Assembly: GCA_045226255.1 (NCBI GenBank)
Contig: JBGVCG010000016.1
Coordinates: 186,001-250,000, forward strand
Source: UBA1181 sp045226255
GTDB taxonomy: Bacteria; Bacteroidota; Bacteroidia; Bacteroidales; Paludibacteraceae
DNA: 64,000 nt
Reading direction: 5' to 3'
Below are positions 16,935 to 25,890 of this stretch, piece by piece. Position 1 is the first letter of the stretch. Each line of letters starts with the position of its first letter. The notes below the pieces were generated by a model. That model searched no databases, was not told where the DNA came from, and was given only the letters and a program-made list of their open reading frames with translations. The position numbers and the translations under genes were made by a program.

Positions 16935-18356
16935 TTATTTATTGTTCTCCGTATTTCCCGCATTGGATGATGAGACCGCTTCCGTCGCCAGCTGTTGTTC
17001 TTTCGCCTTTGCGGATTGCCTCAAACGCATCAGTCTCTCCAACTGTTTGGTACTTAACACAATGCCCCTATAGTAGAACAACAGGAACATTGATATGAAC
17101 AATGAGATGTTTTCGCTAAGGTCACCACTAATCATGGAACGCACGAGGTACGGAATCCATAAGAGGAGGCAGATACCTCCGCTCGGCAGCTCGTTACGCA
17201 GGAGGAAGTGGTGTGATCGCACATAGGCGAAGACCACCATGCCGACAAATATCATTCCGAAGAAGCCCATTTCACATAGAATCTCAAGGATGATATTGTG
17301 AGGGTAGATCTCATGCGTATACGGGTTATTGTAGTTGCCGAAGCCAATTCCATCCAAGAAATGGTATGAAATAATCATCAATGGATAATCGTAGTTACGA
17401 TTCAAATCACTACCCATGTGCGCTCCACGGGACGAGTTTCCTTGTAAGAACGGTACCTCAAGCAGCTGTAAACACAAATAGAAGCCTACGATAACCGCCG
17501 ATGCCAATATGACAGTGGTCAGCTTAAACCTACCCGTACGGAAGACAATCCATACAAAGATCAGGAAGATGAAGCCGAAGATTGTTTGGCGGGCACCCGA
17601 AAGGACAATCAGCCACAAAGCGCTGAAGAGGAAAACAATGTCGAAATAGTTGTTGATCTTCTTGCGTTGGCTCATCATGAATGCGGCGCCCAAGAAGGCG
17701 GCGATACCCATATTGTGGTACGAGAGCACTGGTATGTTCTTCCTCATCATCTCGATACAGGCATTACGGAAGAAGGAGAAATCCAGCAGTCCGGAAGGTC
17801 CATGTCCCGAAAAAGACTCGACATACCCCAACTGCATCAACGCAAAGAGAAGGAAAGGCACCGTCAGTCGGTCCATCCTGATATCTTTAAACGTCACTAG
17901 GACAAGGAAGGCGACGGTATCCACAAACAGGGAAATAGTCATGACGCTGACTTTCGCCACTGAGTTTTTCGTCTCCCCCGTCAACAGGAAGTATATCACG
18001 AAGATGAGATATATCGCGAGGATGAATATAAGTGGTTTCTTCGTGTGCTTATTGAACAGCAGGATGAGCTCCTTTCTCATGAATGCGATGATCAAGACAA
18101 AGGAAACCACCGTTCCTGGCACATGAATACCCATCACTGGTCCGAATGTTCCTATCAGCTTACAAAAGACCAGTGCGCATACCACACTCTTCTCGTGGTT
18201 ATTGCACAAAAAGATGAAGGAGAGGAATATAAGTATGGCGATGATAGGGAACTTGATGATGTTCAGTAGCACCCCTATTATCAGTATGGGAATCATAAAA
18301 ACAAGATAAGCGTTTATCTTGTCCCACACTGTGTTATAGACCATTCTCTCTATCAT
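16935..18356 (-). CDS. O-antigen polymerase/ligase-type membrane protein (Wzy-like, module B)
   Basis: The 473-residue protein has about 10-12 hydrophobic helices and a large loop containing YPHNIILEILCEMGFFG, the conserved loop of the Wzy/WaaL superfamily. The C-terminal 45 residues are polar and rich in Ala, Gln and Ser. It would polymerise flipped repeat units on the periplasmic side. WecC lies 103 nt upstream, with a tRNA-like hairpin in the gap. A ligase role is possible, but the presence of Wzx and Wzc genes favours polymerase. Confidence 0.82.
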   Translation of the reverse strand: MIERMVYNTVWDKINAYLVFMIPILIIGVLLNIIKFPIIAILIFLSFIFLCNNHEKSVVCALVFCKLIGTFGPVMGIHVPGTVVSFVLIIAFMRKELILLFNKHTKKPLIFILAIYLIFVIYFLLTGETKNSVAKVSVMTISLFVDTVAFLVLVTFKDIRMDRLTVPFLLFALMQLGYVESFSGHGPSGLLDFSFFRNACIEMMRKNIPVLSYHNMGIAAFLGAAFMMSQRKKINNYFDIVFLFSALWLIVLSGARQTIFGFIFLIFVWIVFRTGRFKLTTVILASAVIVGFYLCLQLLEVPFLQGNSSRGAHMGSDLNRNYDYPLMIISYHFLDGIGFGNYNNPYTHEIYPHNIILEILCEMGFFGMIFVGMVVFAYVRSHHFLLRNELPSGGICLLLWIPYLVRSMISGDLSENISLFISMFLLFYYRGIVLSTKQLERLMRLRQSAKAKEQQLATEAVSSSNAGNTENNK

Positions 18357-18385
18357 GACACGTTTTCTCTATTTCTATTCATTGT

Positions 18386-18436
18386 AGCAGCCAGTGGTAT
18401 CGAACCACGAACTAGTGTTCCACCTGTGTGGCTGCT
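18386..18436 (-). other. 51-nt tRNA-like hairpin between wecC and wzy
   Basis: On the minus strand AGCAGCCA (18436-18429) pairs perfectly with TGGCTGCT (18393-18386). Just inside the 3' arm is GTGG-TTCGATA-CCAC, which matches a tRNA T-arm with its TTCRANN loop. A small GAAC-ACTA-GTTC hairpin fills the middle. At 51 nt it lacks a D-arm and a normal anticodon arm, and no CCA follows, so it is not a functional tRNA gene. It could be a tRNA remnant, an attachment-site relic, or an RNA structure that tunes expression of the downstream polymerase. No T-run follows. Confidence 0.45.
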
Positions 18437-18459
18437 TCCGTATGTGTAGGGTCCTCTGT

Positions 18460-19686
18460 TTAGATATGATAAACACCCTCCAAAGGACAGATATTATGGC
18501 AATCCAAGATGACCTTGCCCTTCAACTTATCCCAATTCTGTTTGATTTCGTCGTGTTTCACCATGATGACAACCATGTCCACATCGTTTAGGAACTCATC
18601 GAGGTCATGGAATTGATTCTTGACGATATCCTGTTTCAGGAATGGGTCGTAGCATTTCAACGGACGGGCCAAATGACGCTCCTGAGCTTCGAGCAACTGC
18701 AGTGTCGGCGATTCGCGGAAGTCATCCACGTTCTCTTTGTATGTGATACCATACAGACCCACTTTGCGGTTGTCCGTGATATTGTTTTCCGTCATGATCT
18801 CATAGATACGATTCAACACGAAGGTTGGTTGGCTATCGTTCGTCTTCATGGACTCATCGATCACCTTCGCCAATTGAGGATAGTCGCCTACGAGGAACCA
18901 AGGGTCCACGGAGATGCAGTGTCCGCCGACACCAGGACCAGGTTGAAGGATGTTCACACGAGGGTGCATGTTACAGATCTTGATGATCTCATAGACATCC
19001 ATGTTATCGTGGCGGCAAATTCTGGCAAGCTCGTTCGCAAAGGCGATGTTGACTGCACGGAAAGTGTTTTCCACCACTTTGGTCATCTCGGCCGTGCGGA
19101 TATCCGTCACGACGATCTCACCCTGGCAGAAAGAGGCGTAGTATTTCTTCACTTTCTCCCCTATCGCCTTGTCGTCGGCACCGATTGTGCGGTTGTTGTG
19201 GAGCAACTCATAGACCATGTTACCTGGGATGATACGCTCAGGTGCGTGCACAAGGTTGATGTCCTTGCCGATAACAAATCCGTTCGCCTCGACAACCGGA
19301 CGCACGAACTTGTCCATTGTACCAGGGCTAACGGTAGACTCCACCACTACGGTTGCGCCTTTCGGGCAAACCTTCATCACCTCCTTAACGGCTGCCACCA
19401 CATAGCAGGCGTCCACCTTTTTGGAGAACTTATTGTAAGGTGTTGGAACAGAGACGATGTACATGTCCGTCTTCTGATATTCTGTGGTGAATTTAATGCC
19501 AGCCTTGACAGCCGCATTGAAAAGTTCGTCGAGACCATCTTCCTTGAAGGTCGTTTTCCCTTCGTTCAAAGTGGCTACAAGTTCCTTGTTGTAATCCGTA
19601 CCAATCACTTCCACACCATGGGATGCCATCATCAGGGCGGTAGGAAGTCCGATGTACCCCAATCCAATTACGTTAATCATAGACAT
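18460..19686 (-). CDS. wecC: UDP-N-acetyl-D-mannosamine dehydrogenase (WecC)
   Basis: This 408-residue nucleotide-sugar dehydrogenase has the Rossmann motif GLGYIGLPTALMMASHG at the N-terminus, a central dimerisation helix region, and the catalytic Cys in GPGVGGHCISVDPW. Family members oxidise C6 of UDP-ManNAc to UDP-ManNAcA with two NAD+. Adjacency to the UDP-GlcNAc 2-epimerase gene (85 nt upstream) supports ManNAcA over other UDP-sugars. The product should feed the WecG-family transferase at the end of module B. The start MSMINVIG could also be the second Met. Confidence 0.9.
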   Translation of the reverse strand: MSMINVIGLGYIGLPTALMMASHGVEVIGTDYNKELVATLNEGKTTFKEDGLDELFNAAVKAGIKFTTEYQKTDMYIVSVPTPYNKFSKKVDACYVVAAVKEVMKVCPKGATVVVESTVSPGTMDKFVRPVVEANGFVIGKDINLVHAPERIIPGNMVYELLHNNRTIGADDKAIGEKVKKYYASFCQGEIVVTDIRTAEMTKVVENTFRAVNIAFANELARICRHDNMDVYEIIKICNMHPRVNILQPGPGVGGHCISVDPWFLVGDYPQLAKVIDESMKTNDSQPTFVLNRIYEIMTENNITDNRKVGLYGITYKENVDDFRESPTLQLLEAQERHLARPLKCYDPFLKQDIVKNQFHDLDEFLNDVDMVVIMVKHDEIKQNWDKLKGKVILDCHNICPLEGVYHI

Positions 19687-19771
19687 ATAGGATCTTAAAA
19701 ACGAGCGAATCGGCTATTAGCCAATTGTTTTCGTATGTGTTATAAATTATATTATTTTAGTTAACAAAAAA

Positions 19772-20920
19772 TCATTCTAAAGCTTTCACAATCCTGCCGC
19801 AGGCTAGTCCGTCCCCATAAGGATTCACTGCCTTGGACATCTTTTCGTAGGCTGCCGGGGAATCCAGCAATTCCGAAACATTATTGAAGATCGCATTATA
19901 GTCTGTACCGACCAGTTTCACCGTGCCAGCGGAGAGTGCCTCCGGACGTTCGGTTGTGTCGCGCATGACAAGGACAGGCTTGCCAAGGCCCGGAGCCTCC
20001 TCTTGTATACCTCCTGAATCCGTGAGTACCAAGGTTGACTTCTCCATCAGGTAAACGAATTCCAAATATTGGAGCGGTTCGATGAAGAAGAAGTTTTCGT
20101 ATACTGTAAGGTCTTCGCCGAAAACCTGATGGATAGGCCTGCGGACATTCGGGTTGAGATGCATCGGATAGACGAAATCGACATCAGGATACTTCTCCGA
20201 AAGGTCTTTCATGGCGGTCACCATGCTGATGAAACCATCACCGAAGTTCTCACGTCTATGACCCGTGATAAGCACGAGTTTCTTTCCGTTATCGAGACGT
20301 GTCACATCATAGCCGGCGTTTTTCAGCACTTGGATTTGCTCATCGGCGAGTTTCTTGTCGCCCTTTAGTTTGTTGACTACCATATGGAGAGCATCGATGA
20401 CGGTATTGCCCGTCACGAAAATCTGCCCTTGAGCCTTCTCATCCTTGAGATTCTGCTCAGAGAGCGGCGTAGGGGCGAAGTTATAAGTTGAGATGCGTCC
20501 TGTGATCTGACGGTTCATCTCCTCAGGCCATGGGCTGTAGATGTTATGCGTGCGCAGACCCGCCTCGACATGACCCACAGGTATTTGCTGATAGAAGGCA
20601 GCCAATGCCGATGCGGTGGAAGTCGTCGTATCTCCATGAACCAACACGACGTCAGGCTTGCATTGTGCGAAAACATCCCGCATACCTGTCAGGACACGGG
20701 CTGTCACATCATATAAATCCTGACCTTGTTTCATGATGTTCAAATCATAGTCGGGCTTCACGTCGAAAATCTTCAACACCTGATCCAACATTTCCCTATG
20801 CTGCCCCGTCACACATACAATCGTCTCAAAATCTTTCGGATTTTTTTGAAACTCTTTAACCAATGGACACATCTTAATTGCCTCCGGACGTGTCCCGAAG
20901 ACCAACATCACCTTTTTCAT
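19772..20920 (-). CDS. wecB: UDP-N-acetylglucosamine 2-epimerase, non-hydrolysing (WecB)
   Basis: The 382-residue protein has the complete pattern: MLVFGTRPEAIKMCPL, VHGDTTTSTASALAAFY, VGHVEAGLRT, ITGHRRENFG and LTDSGGIQEEAPGLGKPVL. It converts UDP-GlcNAc to UDP-ManNAc in the cytoplasm. Together with the WecC-type dehydrogenase just downstream it gives UDP-ManNAcA. It lies 48 nt after the second flippase gene of module B. Length and motifs are normal for the family. Confidence 0.95.
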   Translation of the reverse strand: MKKVMLVFGTRPEAIKMCPLVKEFQKNPKDFETIVCVTGQHREMLDQVLKIFDVKPDYDLNIMKQGQDLYDVTARVLTGMRDVFAQCKPDVVLVHGDTTTSTASALAAFYQQIPVGHVEAGLRTHNIYSPWPEEMNRQITGRISTYNFAPTPLSEQNLKDEKAQGQIFVTGNTVIDALHMVVNKLKGDKKLADEQIQVLKNAGYDVTRLDNGKKLVLITGHRRENFGDGFISMVTAMKDLSEKYPDVDFVYPMHLNPNVRRPIHQVFGEDLTVYENFFFIEPLQYLEFVYLMEKSTLVLTDSGGIQEEAPGLGKPVLVMRDTTERPEALSAGTVKLVGTDYNAIFNNVSELLDSPAAYEKMSKAVNPYGDGLACGRIVKALE

Positions 20921-20968
20921 CGATATATAACGTATTTATTTTTACTATTCACATTCACAAGCATATAT

Positions 20969-22492
20969 TCATCGTTTCAACTTCCGCATGGAACCTAACG
21001 TTTTGTCTTTCACCATCTGACGCTCTTTGTCGCTCATGCCTATCGTATAGGAAATGAATCCTGTGATGAGGAGCACCACTATGATAAAATAGAAGAGCGA
21101 ATATATGTTATCGGAAAAGAATCTTGAAAGGTAAAATACGACCAGCGCACTACATACTCCAACCTTCAGAACGGGCAGGATCACATTCTTCAAGAAACGC
21201 TTCAGCGGGAAGTCGATATAATCACCCAACACCTTCGTAATCGTAAACAAATAAGCCACACGCACCACACACATCACTTGGAATACAATGGTAGGCTCAT
21301 GCCCAAACGATAACATCACCCAACTGATTGGGAAACCCATCAAGAAGACCGAACTACCCAACATGAAGAACTTGGCAATTCTTCCTGAGGCTTGCGCCGC
21401 ACACCACACCGGGTTCGTCAACACGTTGATCGCACTGAACAACAACGTCCACACAACGAATTCGGAAGCATACTCCGGCGGATTTTTCAGCCATAGGTGA
21501 AGTATATAATCTGACTTAGCCATAATGGGCAGACAGATCATCCACGTCATGTAGAATGAGAAGCGACTGCTCGTGTAGATCAGTTTGTTGAAATATTCAT
21601 AATCCTTGGCTGCGAACGATTTGACGATCTGCGGCCTTACCGCCGTGAAGAAATTCAGGCTGAAACTGTTGACCGCCTGCGTGACTTGTGTCGCGATACC
21701 ATTGGCGGCATTGACCACCGTTCCGAAGAACGTATTAATCAACACATTGATACCTTGTGAATTGATCATCCACACGGCACATCCGAAACCATTCCATCCG
21801 ATGAAGCCGAATAATTGTTTTACCAGCACCTTGTCATAACGCAGGTCGAACTTACACTCCTCGTATTTGCGGATGCATACGACTGCCGGAATTAGTTTCG
21901 ACACAAGATGTACCACACAAAGCAGTATGGCGTAAAGCAACAAACGATCGCTTTCTGAAAGCATCAACGCATAGACAATCAACAATTTTGAAACTGCGTC
22001 GAACACACCTACGAAAGCATAACACTTCATATTTTCCCTCGCGATCAGAACTGAATCGTAGACGGAAAGCATCATTGTCGCGACGAACATGAAGACCGTC
22101 ACGAAAAACACGCCTATCGCCGCATCCATCCGTTCCTCGGGAATCACCAGCTTGTGCGTTACAAACCAATAACCGATCGGCAATCCTATCAGCAAAACGA
22201 CGACCGCAACAAACGAATAGATAAGGAAACTATTGTTGAATACGGCCTTCGCACCTGCCATGTCGTTCTCACCCATCTTGAAATTCAAGAATCGTTGGGT
22301 CGAGTTGGACAATGCGCTAGAAAAGAAAACAAACGAACTTGAGATGCCACCCACCACATTGTAGATGCCGAAATCTTGTTCGCCTAACACCTCCAGAATC
22401 ACCCTACTCGTAAAGAGGGTGACCAACATGATGAAGAACATCCTCACGTAAAGGAGTAATGTATTCTTAGCTATGCGGGTTGTGTTCGACAT
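20969..22492 (-). CDS. Wzx-like flippase family protein (second flippase of module B)
   Basis: The 507-residue polytopic protein has about 14 hydrophobic segments and starts with TRIAKNTLLLYVRMFFIMLVTLFTSRVILEVLGEQDFGIYNVVGG, typical of a Bacteroidetes MATE-like lipopolysaccharide biosynthesis branch. It differs clearly from the flippase encoded 4 nt upstream, so this is not a simple tandem duplication. It could flip a second lipid-linked intermediate, or serve module C, which has no flippase of its own. The UDP-GlcNAc epimerase gene follows by 48 nt. Confidence 0.83.
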   Translation of the reverse strand: MSNTTRIAKNTLLLYVRMFFIMLVTLFTSRVILEVLGEQDFGIYNVVGGISSSFVFFSSALSNSTQRFLNFKMGENDMAGAKAVFNNSFLIYSFVAVVVLLIGLPIGYWFVTHKLVIPEERMDAAIGVFFVTVFMFVATMMLSVYDSVLIARENMKCYAFVGVFDAVSKLLIVYALMLSESDRLLLYAILLCVVHLVSKLIPAVVCIRKYEECKFDLRYDKVLVKQLFGFIGWNGFGCAVWMINSQGINVLINTFFGTVVNAANGIATQVTQAVNSFSLNFFTAVRPQIVKSFAAKDYEYFNKLIYTSSRFSFYMTWMICLPIMAKSDYILHLWLKNPPEYASEFVVWTLLFSAINVLTNPVWCAAQASGRIAKFFMLGSSVFLMGFPISWVMLSFGHEPTIVFQVMCVVRVAYLFTITKVLGDYIDFPLKRFLKNVILPVLKVGVCSALVVFYLSRFFSDNIYSLFYFIIVVLLITGFISYTIGMSDKERQMVKDKTLGSMRKLKR

Positions 22493-22496
22493 TTCC

Positions 22497-23990
22497 TTAC
22501 CTCTCCTCTAATTCTTCATTTACACCAACCCACTTGGACAATTTACCCCTGATCGATACGGGCAACAAGGAGATTATCTCACGCAGATCGTTCTTCAGGA
22601 ACAACTTCGAACAGCATAAGTAGATAAACACTCCAATGATGATGTCGCACGGCAAAGCGACATAGACGTTCGGTGCGACACTATTGAATACCATGATGAC
22701 GCCCCACATAGCCATGCCAATCAAGAATATAGGGAAGATGTCCCTCATCTGCTTGAAGAAGCCTACATTGATCAGTTTACCCGTATAGTACGTGTTGATG
22801 ACCAACGCAAGTATGGAGGTCACGATGCCACTCGCCACCATGACAACTATTCCGTATGGTATCGCGATGACCATGATGGCCACGCCCATCAGCTTCTTGA
22901 TGATCTCTAGTTTGAGGAAGAGGTCGGAACGTCCTTTCACCTGCAATAGATCCAGGTTGATGGCGTGTATAGGGTAAAACATCATGTAAAAGCAGGCCAA
23001 TTGCAACAGAATGATACAACCCTGCCATTTGTCTCCTAAGAAAACACGTACGAATGGTTCGCCTGCGGAGGATAACCCCATCATCAAGGGGAACACGATA
23101 AAGGCTGAGAGGCGAAGTATTTTCCTATAATTGCGTGCCAAACGCTCGTCATCGTTCTGTATCGTGCTCAACACAGGGAAGGTGACGCGTTGCAACACAC
23201 CCGTCAGATTGCTTGAAGGCAATGAGGCGAAGTGATTCGCTGTCGTATAATTACCCAAGTCCGCCGGTTTGAACAATTTACCGATCACAATTGGGTAGAT
23301 GTTGATATAGAGCGTGTCGAGGATGGAGGAAGCCAACATTTTGCTTCCATAATTCCATAGGTAGCGGAAGGACTCGTTCGACCACTTTCCGTGCGGTCTC
23401 CATGTGCTTGTGCGCCATAGTAAAAACGCGCGAACCGTTTGGGCGAAGATGGCTTGGAAGACCAAAGACCATACGCCGAAACCCTCAAAAGCCATTCCGA
23501 CACCGATAAGTCCGCCCACGATAGAAGCGCACAAAGAAATCTTCGCTTGGCGCTTGAAATCGATTTGTTTGGTCAACAAAGCCTGCTGCACCGTACAGAA
23601 AGAACCGATGAGCATGCCCAAAGCCGAGACCTTCAGCAGGTCAGTCAATATCGGAGCCTTGTAGAAATTCGCGATTAGAGGAGATGTGAAAAAGAGAATT
23701 CCATAACAGACAACCCCCGCAATGATGTTGAAGTAGAAAGTCGTCGTGATATCCTCATCTTTCAGGTCTGGTTTCCGAATCAATGCGGAGCCGAATCCGC
23801 TATCAATAAAGCAGAGTGCCAAGGAAAGGAACACCATCGGCATCGCCACCAATCCATAATCGTCAGGAGAAAGTAACCTGGCGAGGAAAATGGCGAATAA
23901 TGCAGATATACCCTGGGTTCCGAAACGCTCCAAAGCGCTCCAGAACAGTCCCTTCTTTGTCTTGTTTCTTAGTGATTCTTCTTCAGCCAT
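22497..23990 (-). CDS. WzxC-like lipopolysaccharide biosynthesis flippase (first flippase of module B)
   Basis: The 497-residue integral membrane protein begins with a charged stretch and then KKGLFWSALERFGTQGISALFAIFLARLLSPDDYGLVAMP, the hallmark start of the WzxC/Polysacc_synt_3 flippases, followed by FIDSGFGSALIRKPDLKDEDITTTFYFN. About 14 transmembrane segments are visible. It would export undecaprenyl-linked repeat units. Its stop is 4 nt from the next flippase start, so both are likely expressed together. It follows the acyl-ACP cassette by 50 nt. Confidence 0.87.
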   Translation of the reverse strand: MAEEESLRNKTKKGLFWSALERFGTQGISALFAIFLARLLSPDDYGLVAMPMVFLSLALCFIDSGFGSALIRKPDLKDEDITTTFYFNIIAGVVCYGILFFTSPLIANFYKAPILTDLLKVSALGMLIGSFCTVQQALLTKQIDFKRQAKISLCASIVGGLIGVGMAFEGFGVWSLVFQAIFAQTVRAFLLWRTSTWRPHGKWSNESFRYLWNYGSKMLASSILDTLYINIYPIVIGKLFKPADLGNYTTANHFASLPSSNLTGVLQRVTFPVLSTIQNDDERLARNYRKILRLSAFIVFPLMMGLSSAGEPFVRVFLGDKWQGCIILLQLACFYMMFYPIHAINLDLLQVKGRSDLFLKLEIIKKLMGVAIMVIAIPYGIVVMVASGIVTSILALVINTYYTGKLINVGFFKQMRDIFPIFLIGMAMWGVIMVFNSVAPNVYVALPCDIIIGVFIYLCCSKLFLKNDLREIISLLPVSIRGKLSKWVGVNEELEER

Positions 23991-24040
23991 AATTTAGCTC
24001 AACATCCACTCAAATCATCTAAAGCCTAAAGTCTAACATC

Positions 24041-24802
24041 TTAGTACGCCGTGATACCCCCATCAATACAGATGGCTTGTCCCGTCACCCAAGACGCTGC
24101 ATCGGACAACAGATATACGACACCGCCGGCAATGTCTTCCGGCTTTCCATATCGTTTAAGCGGATAAAAATCCATATCCTTTTGGATCTCCTCCTGTGTG
24201 ATGTTCTTGGCGAATCCCTCCACCAAAGGAGTGACAACCATACCTGGGCATATCGAGTTGACGCGAATCTTCTTCGGAGCCAGCTCCAGACTGCACAATC
24301 GAGACATGGAGTTCAGCGCCGCCTTCGATGCTCCATAGATTCCGTTGCCCACAGAGAAGCCGAAGTTGCCTCCTACGGACGATATAAAGACTACAGAAGC
24401 CTCGTTAACAAGCTTTTTCTTTTTCACCAAAAGACGAAGTATCTCTATCGGAGAAAAGAAATTCACATCGAATACCTTGTTGAATTTTTCTCGTGTGGAG
24501 AAGGCGAAAGGGGCAGTCATAGAGATACCCGCAGAAAAAACGACACCGTTTAAAGGTGGGATTTCCGCCACCAACTGCTCGATGATAGACTGGTCCGTCA
24601 ATTCGCCGACGAAGGTTGAATGGCCCTCCCCTGGCATTTGGCTGATGGTCTCCTTCAACCTCTCTTCATTTCTACCACACACGATGACTTTCGCACCCAT
24701 TTGTGCAGCCATCAATGCGCATCCTTGACCGATACCTGAAGAGGCACCCGTCACCAAAATTGTTTTTCCCTCTAAGGAAAAAGGATTATTTGTTATACCC
24801 AT
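24041..24802 (-). CDS. Short-chain dehydrogenase/reductase (FabG-like)
   Basis: The 253-residue classical SDR has TGASSGIGQG for NAD(P) binding, catalytic Ser in FISSVGG, and YGASKAA with the catalytic Tyr and Lys. It ends in VTGQAICIDGGITAY, as in FabG-type ketoreductases. Its start overlaps the stop of the KAS III gene by 10 nt, so it belongs to the ACP/KAS cassette. I infer reduction of a beta-ketoacyl-ACP to a hydroxyacyl-ACP for sugar acylation. A sugar oxidoreductase role is the main alternative. Confidence 0.85.
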   Translation of the reverse strand: MGITNNPFSLEGKTILVTGASSGIGQGCALMAAQMGAKVIVCGRNEERLKETISQMPGEGHSTFVGELTDQSIIEQLVAEIPPLNGVVFSAGISMTAPFAFSTREKFNKVFDVNFFSPIEILRLLVKKKKLVNEASVVFISSVGGNFGFSVGNGIYGASKAALNSMSRLCSLELAPKKIRVNSICPGMVVTPLVEGFAKNITQEEIQKDMDFYPLKRYGKPEDIAGGVVYLLSDAASWVTGQAICIDGGITAY

Positions 24803-25866
24803 GTTAAATCTTCAAATTGATTATCGTCCACTTCCACCAAATCCGAAATCACGATGTCCTTTGTCGAGAAAGAAACGGATCCCCAAGAAAGACCCACACC
24901 GAATCCGCAACAGATAAAGTTGGTGGGTTTCCCTTCGATTTTACCCTTGAGTTGCGTCGTGATGGTGATAGGAATGCTTGCGGACAATGTGTTACCGAAA
25001 TGCTCAAAGGAGGAGATAGCCTTCTCTGGAGCCACACTCATTTTCTCGACGATATGTTGGTTGATGATCTTATTGGCTTGATGGAGAACCAAATAGTCAC
25101 ATTTTTTATAATCGATGCCGTAATGTTCGCACAATTCGTTAATGGACTTCGGCACAGCGTTAACACAGAACGACAGGAACTCCTTTTCATTCATCTCAGC
25201 CTCCATGGAATGTTGCATGAACGGGTCGTCGAAACGCTTGATGAGTTCCTCATCATACTCCATCTTACGCATACCGCTCTGTGGCATTATCACAGCATCG
25301 AATCCACTTCCGTCTGTTCCGAAATTGAACTTGAACCCCTCATTGTCCGGGGCGTACTCCAAGGCTGTCACACAACCGGCATGACCGAACTGAAGCGCAT
25401 TCCTGCCTTCTCCCCATGTCATTCGTCCATCTCCCGTCAGCAATAATCCTCGTTTGACGTTACCGTCACGCATGAGAGCGGAGAGTGCACTCAATCCATA
25501 CACCCAACCGGAACATCCCAAACTGATGTCTTGCGCATAGCATTCTTTGCTTAAACCTAAACGGTCCTGAATAAGGCAAGCATTGACAGGCAACGGATAG
25601 TCAGGAGTGAGGCTCACACAAAGTATGGCATCCACACTATCTTTCTCCCAACCCAAATCCGCCAACATACGTTCAGCCGACATGACTTGTAGATCGGAAA
25701 CAGTGAGTTTGAGACTTTCCCTTCGCTCAATGATACCAATCTGTTCAATATATTTGCTGATGTTCTCGTCGCTTTCCTTCAGAGCATCATTGTTATGGAC
25801 AACCTTTTTAGGCACAGCGGTAGACATACCGGCAATCCGAACATTTTTTATATCTAGAAACGCCAT
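24793..25866 (-). CDS. 3-oxoacyl-ACP synthase III (FabH-like), second of tandem pair
   Basis: The 357-residue thiolase-fold protein retains the KAS III triad: Cys in SLGCSGWVYGL, His in LVLHQANKII, and Asn in HFGNTLSASIP. The N-terminus MAFLDIKNVRIAGMSTAVPK matches family proteins in polysaccharide loci rather than housekeeping FabH. It would condense an acyl-CoA primer with malonyl-ACP, or transfer an acyl group. It is a paralogue of the gene 24 nt upstream, with matching N-terminus, active-site segments and C-terminal SDLVEVD. Having two KAS III genes side by side is unusual; they may form a heterodimer or act in successive steps. Confidence 0.87.
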   Translation of the reverse strand: MAFLDIKNVRIAGMSTAVPKKVVHNNDALKESDENISKYIEQIGIIERRESLKLTVSDLQVMSAERMLADLGWEKDSVDAILCVSLTPDYPLPVNACLIQDRLGLSKECYAQDISLGCSGWVYGLSALSALMRDGNVKRGLLLTGDGRMTWGEGRNALQFGHAGCVTALEYAPDNEGFKFNFGTDGSGFDAVIMPQSGMRKMEYDEELIKRFDDPFMQHSMEAEMNEKEFLSFCVNAVPKSINELCEHYGIDYKKCDYLVLHQANKIINQHIVEKMSVAPEKAISSFEHFGNTLSASIPITITTQLKGKIEGKPTNFICCGFGVGLSWGSVSFSTKDIVISDLVEVDDNQFEDLTWV

Positions 25867-25890
25867 GTTTTCTTTCTTATTGATTATTTG

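Noticed and set aside
18386..18436. Functional tRNA gene
   Set aside because: Only 51 nt, without D-arm, normal anticodon arm or CCA end, so listed as a tRNA-like element only.
18607..19698. 363-codon plus-strand open frame opposite wecC
   Set aside because: It is an antisense shadow of a strongly conserved gene, is His/Val/Arg-rich with no domain, and has no promoter or coupled neighbours.
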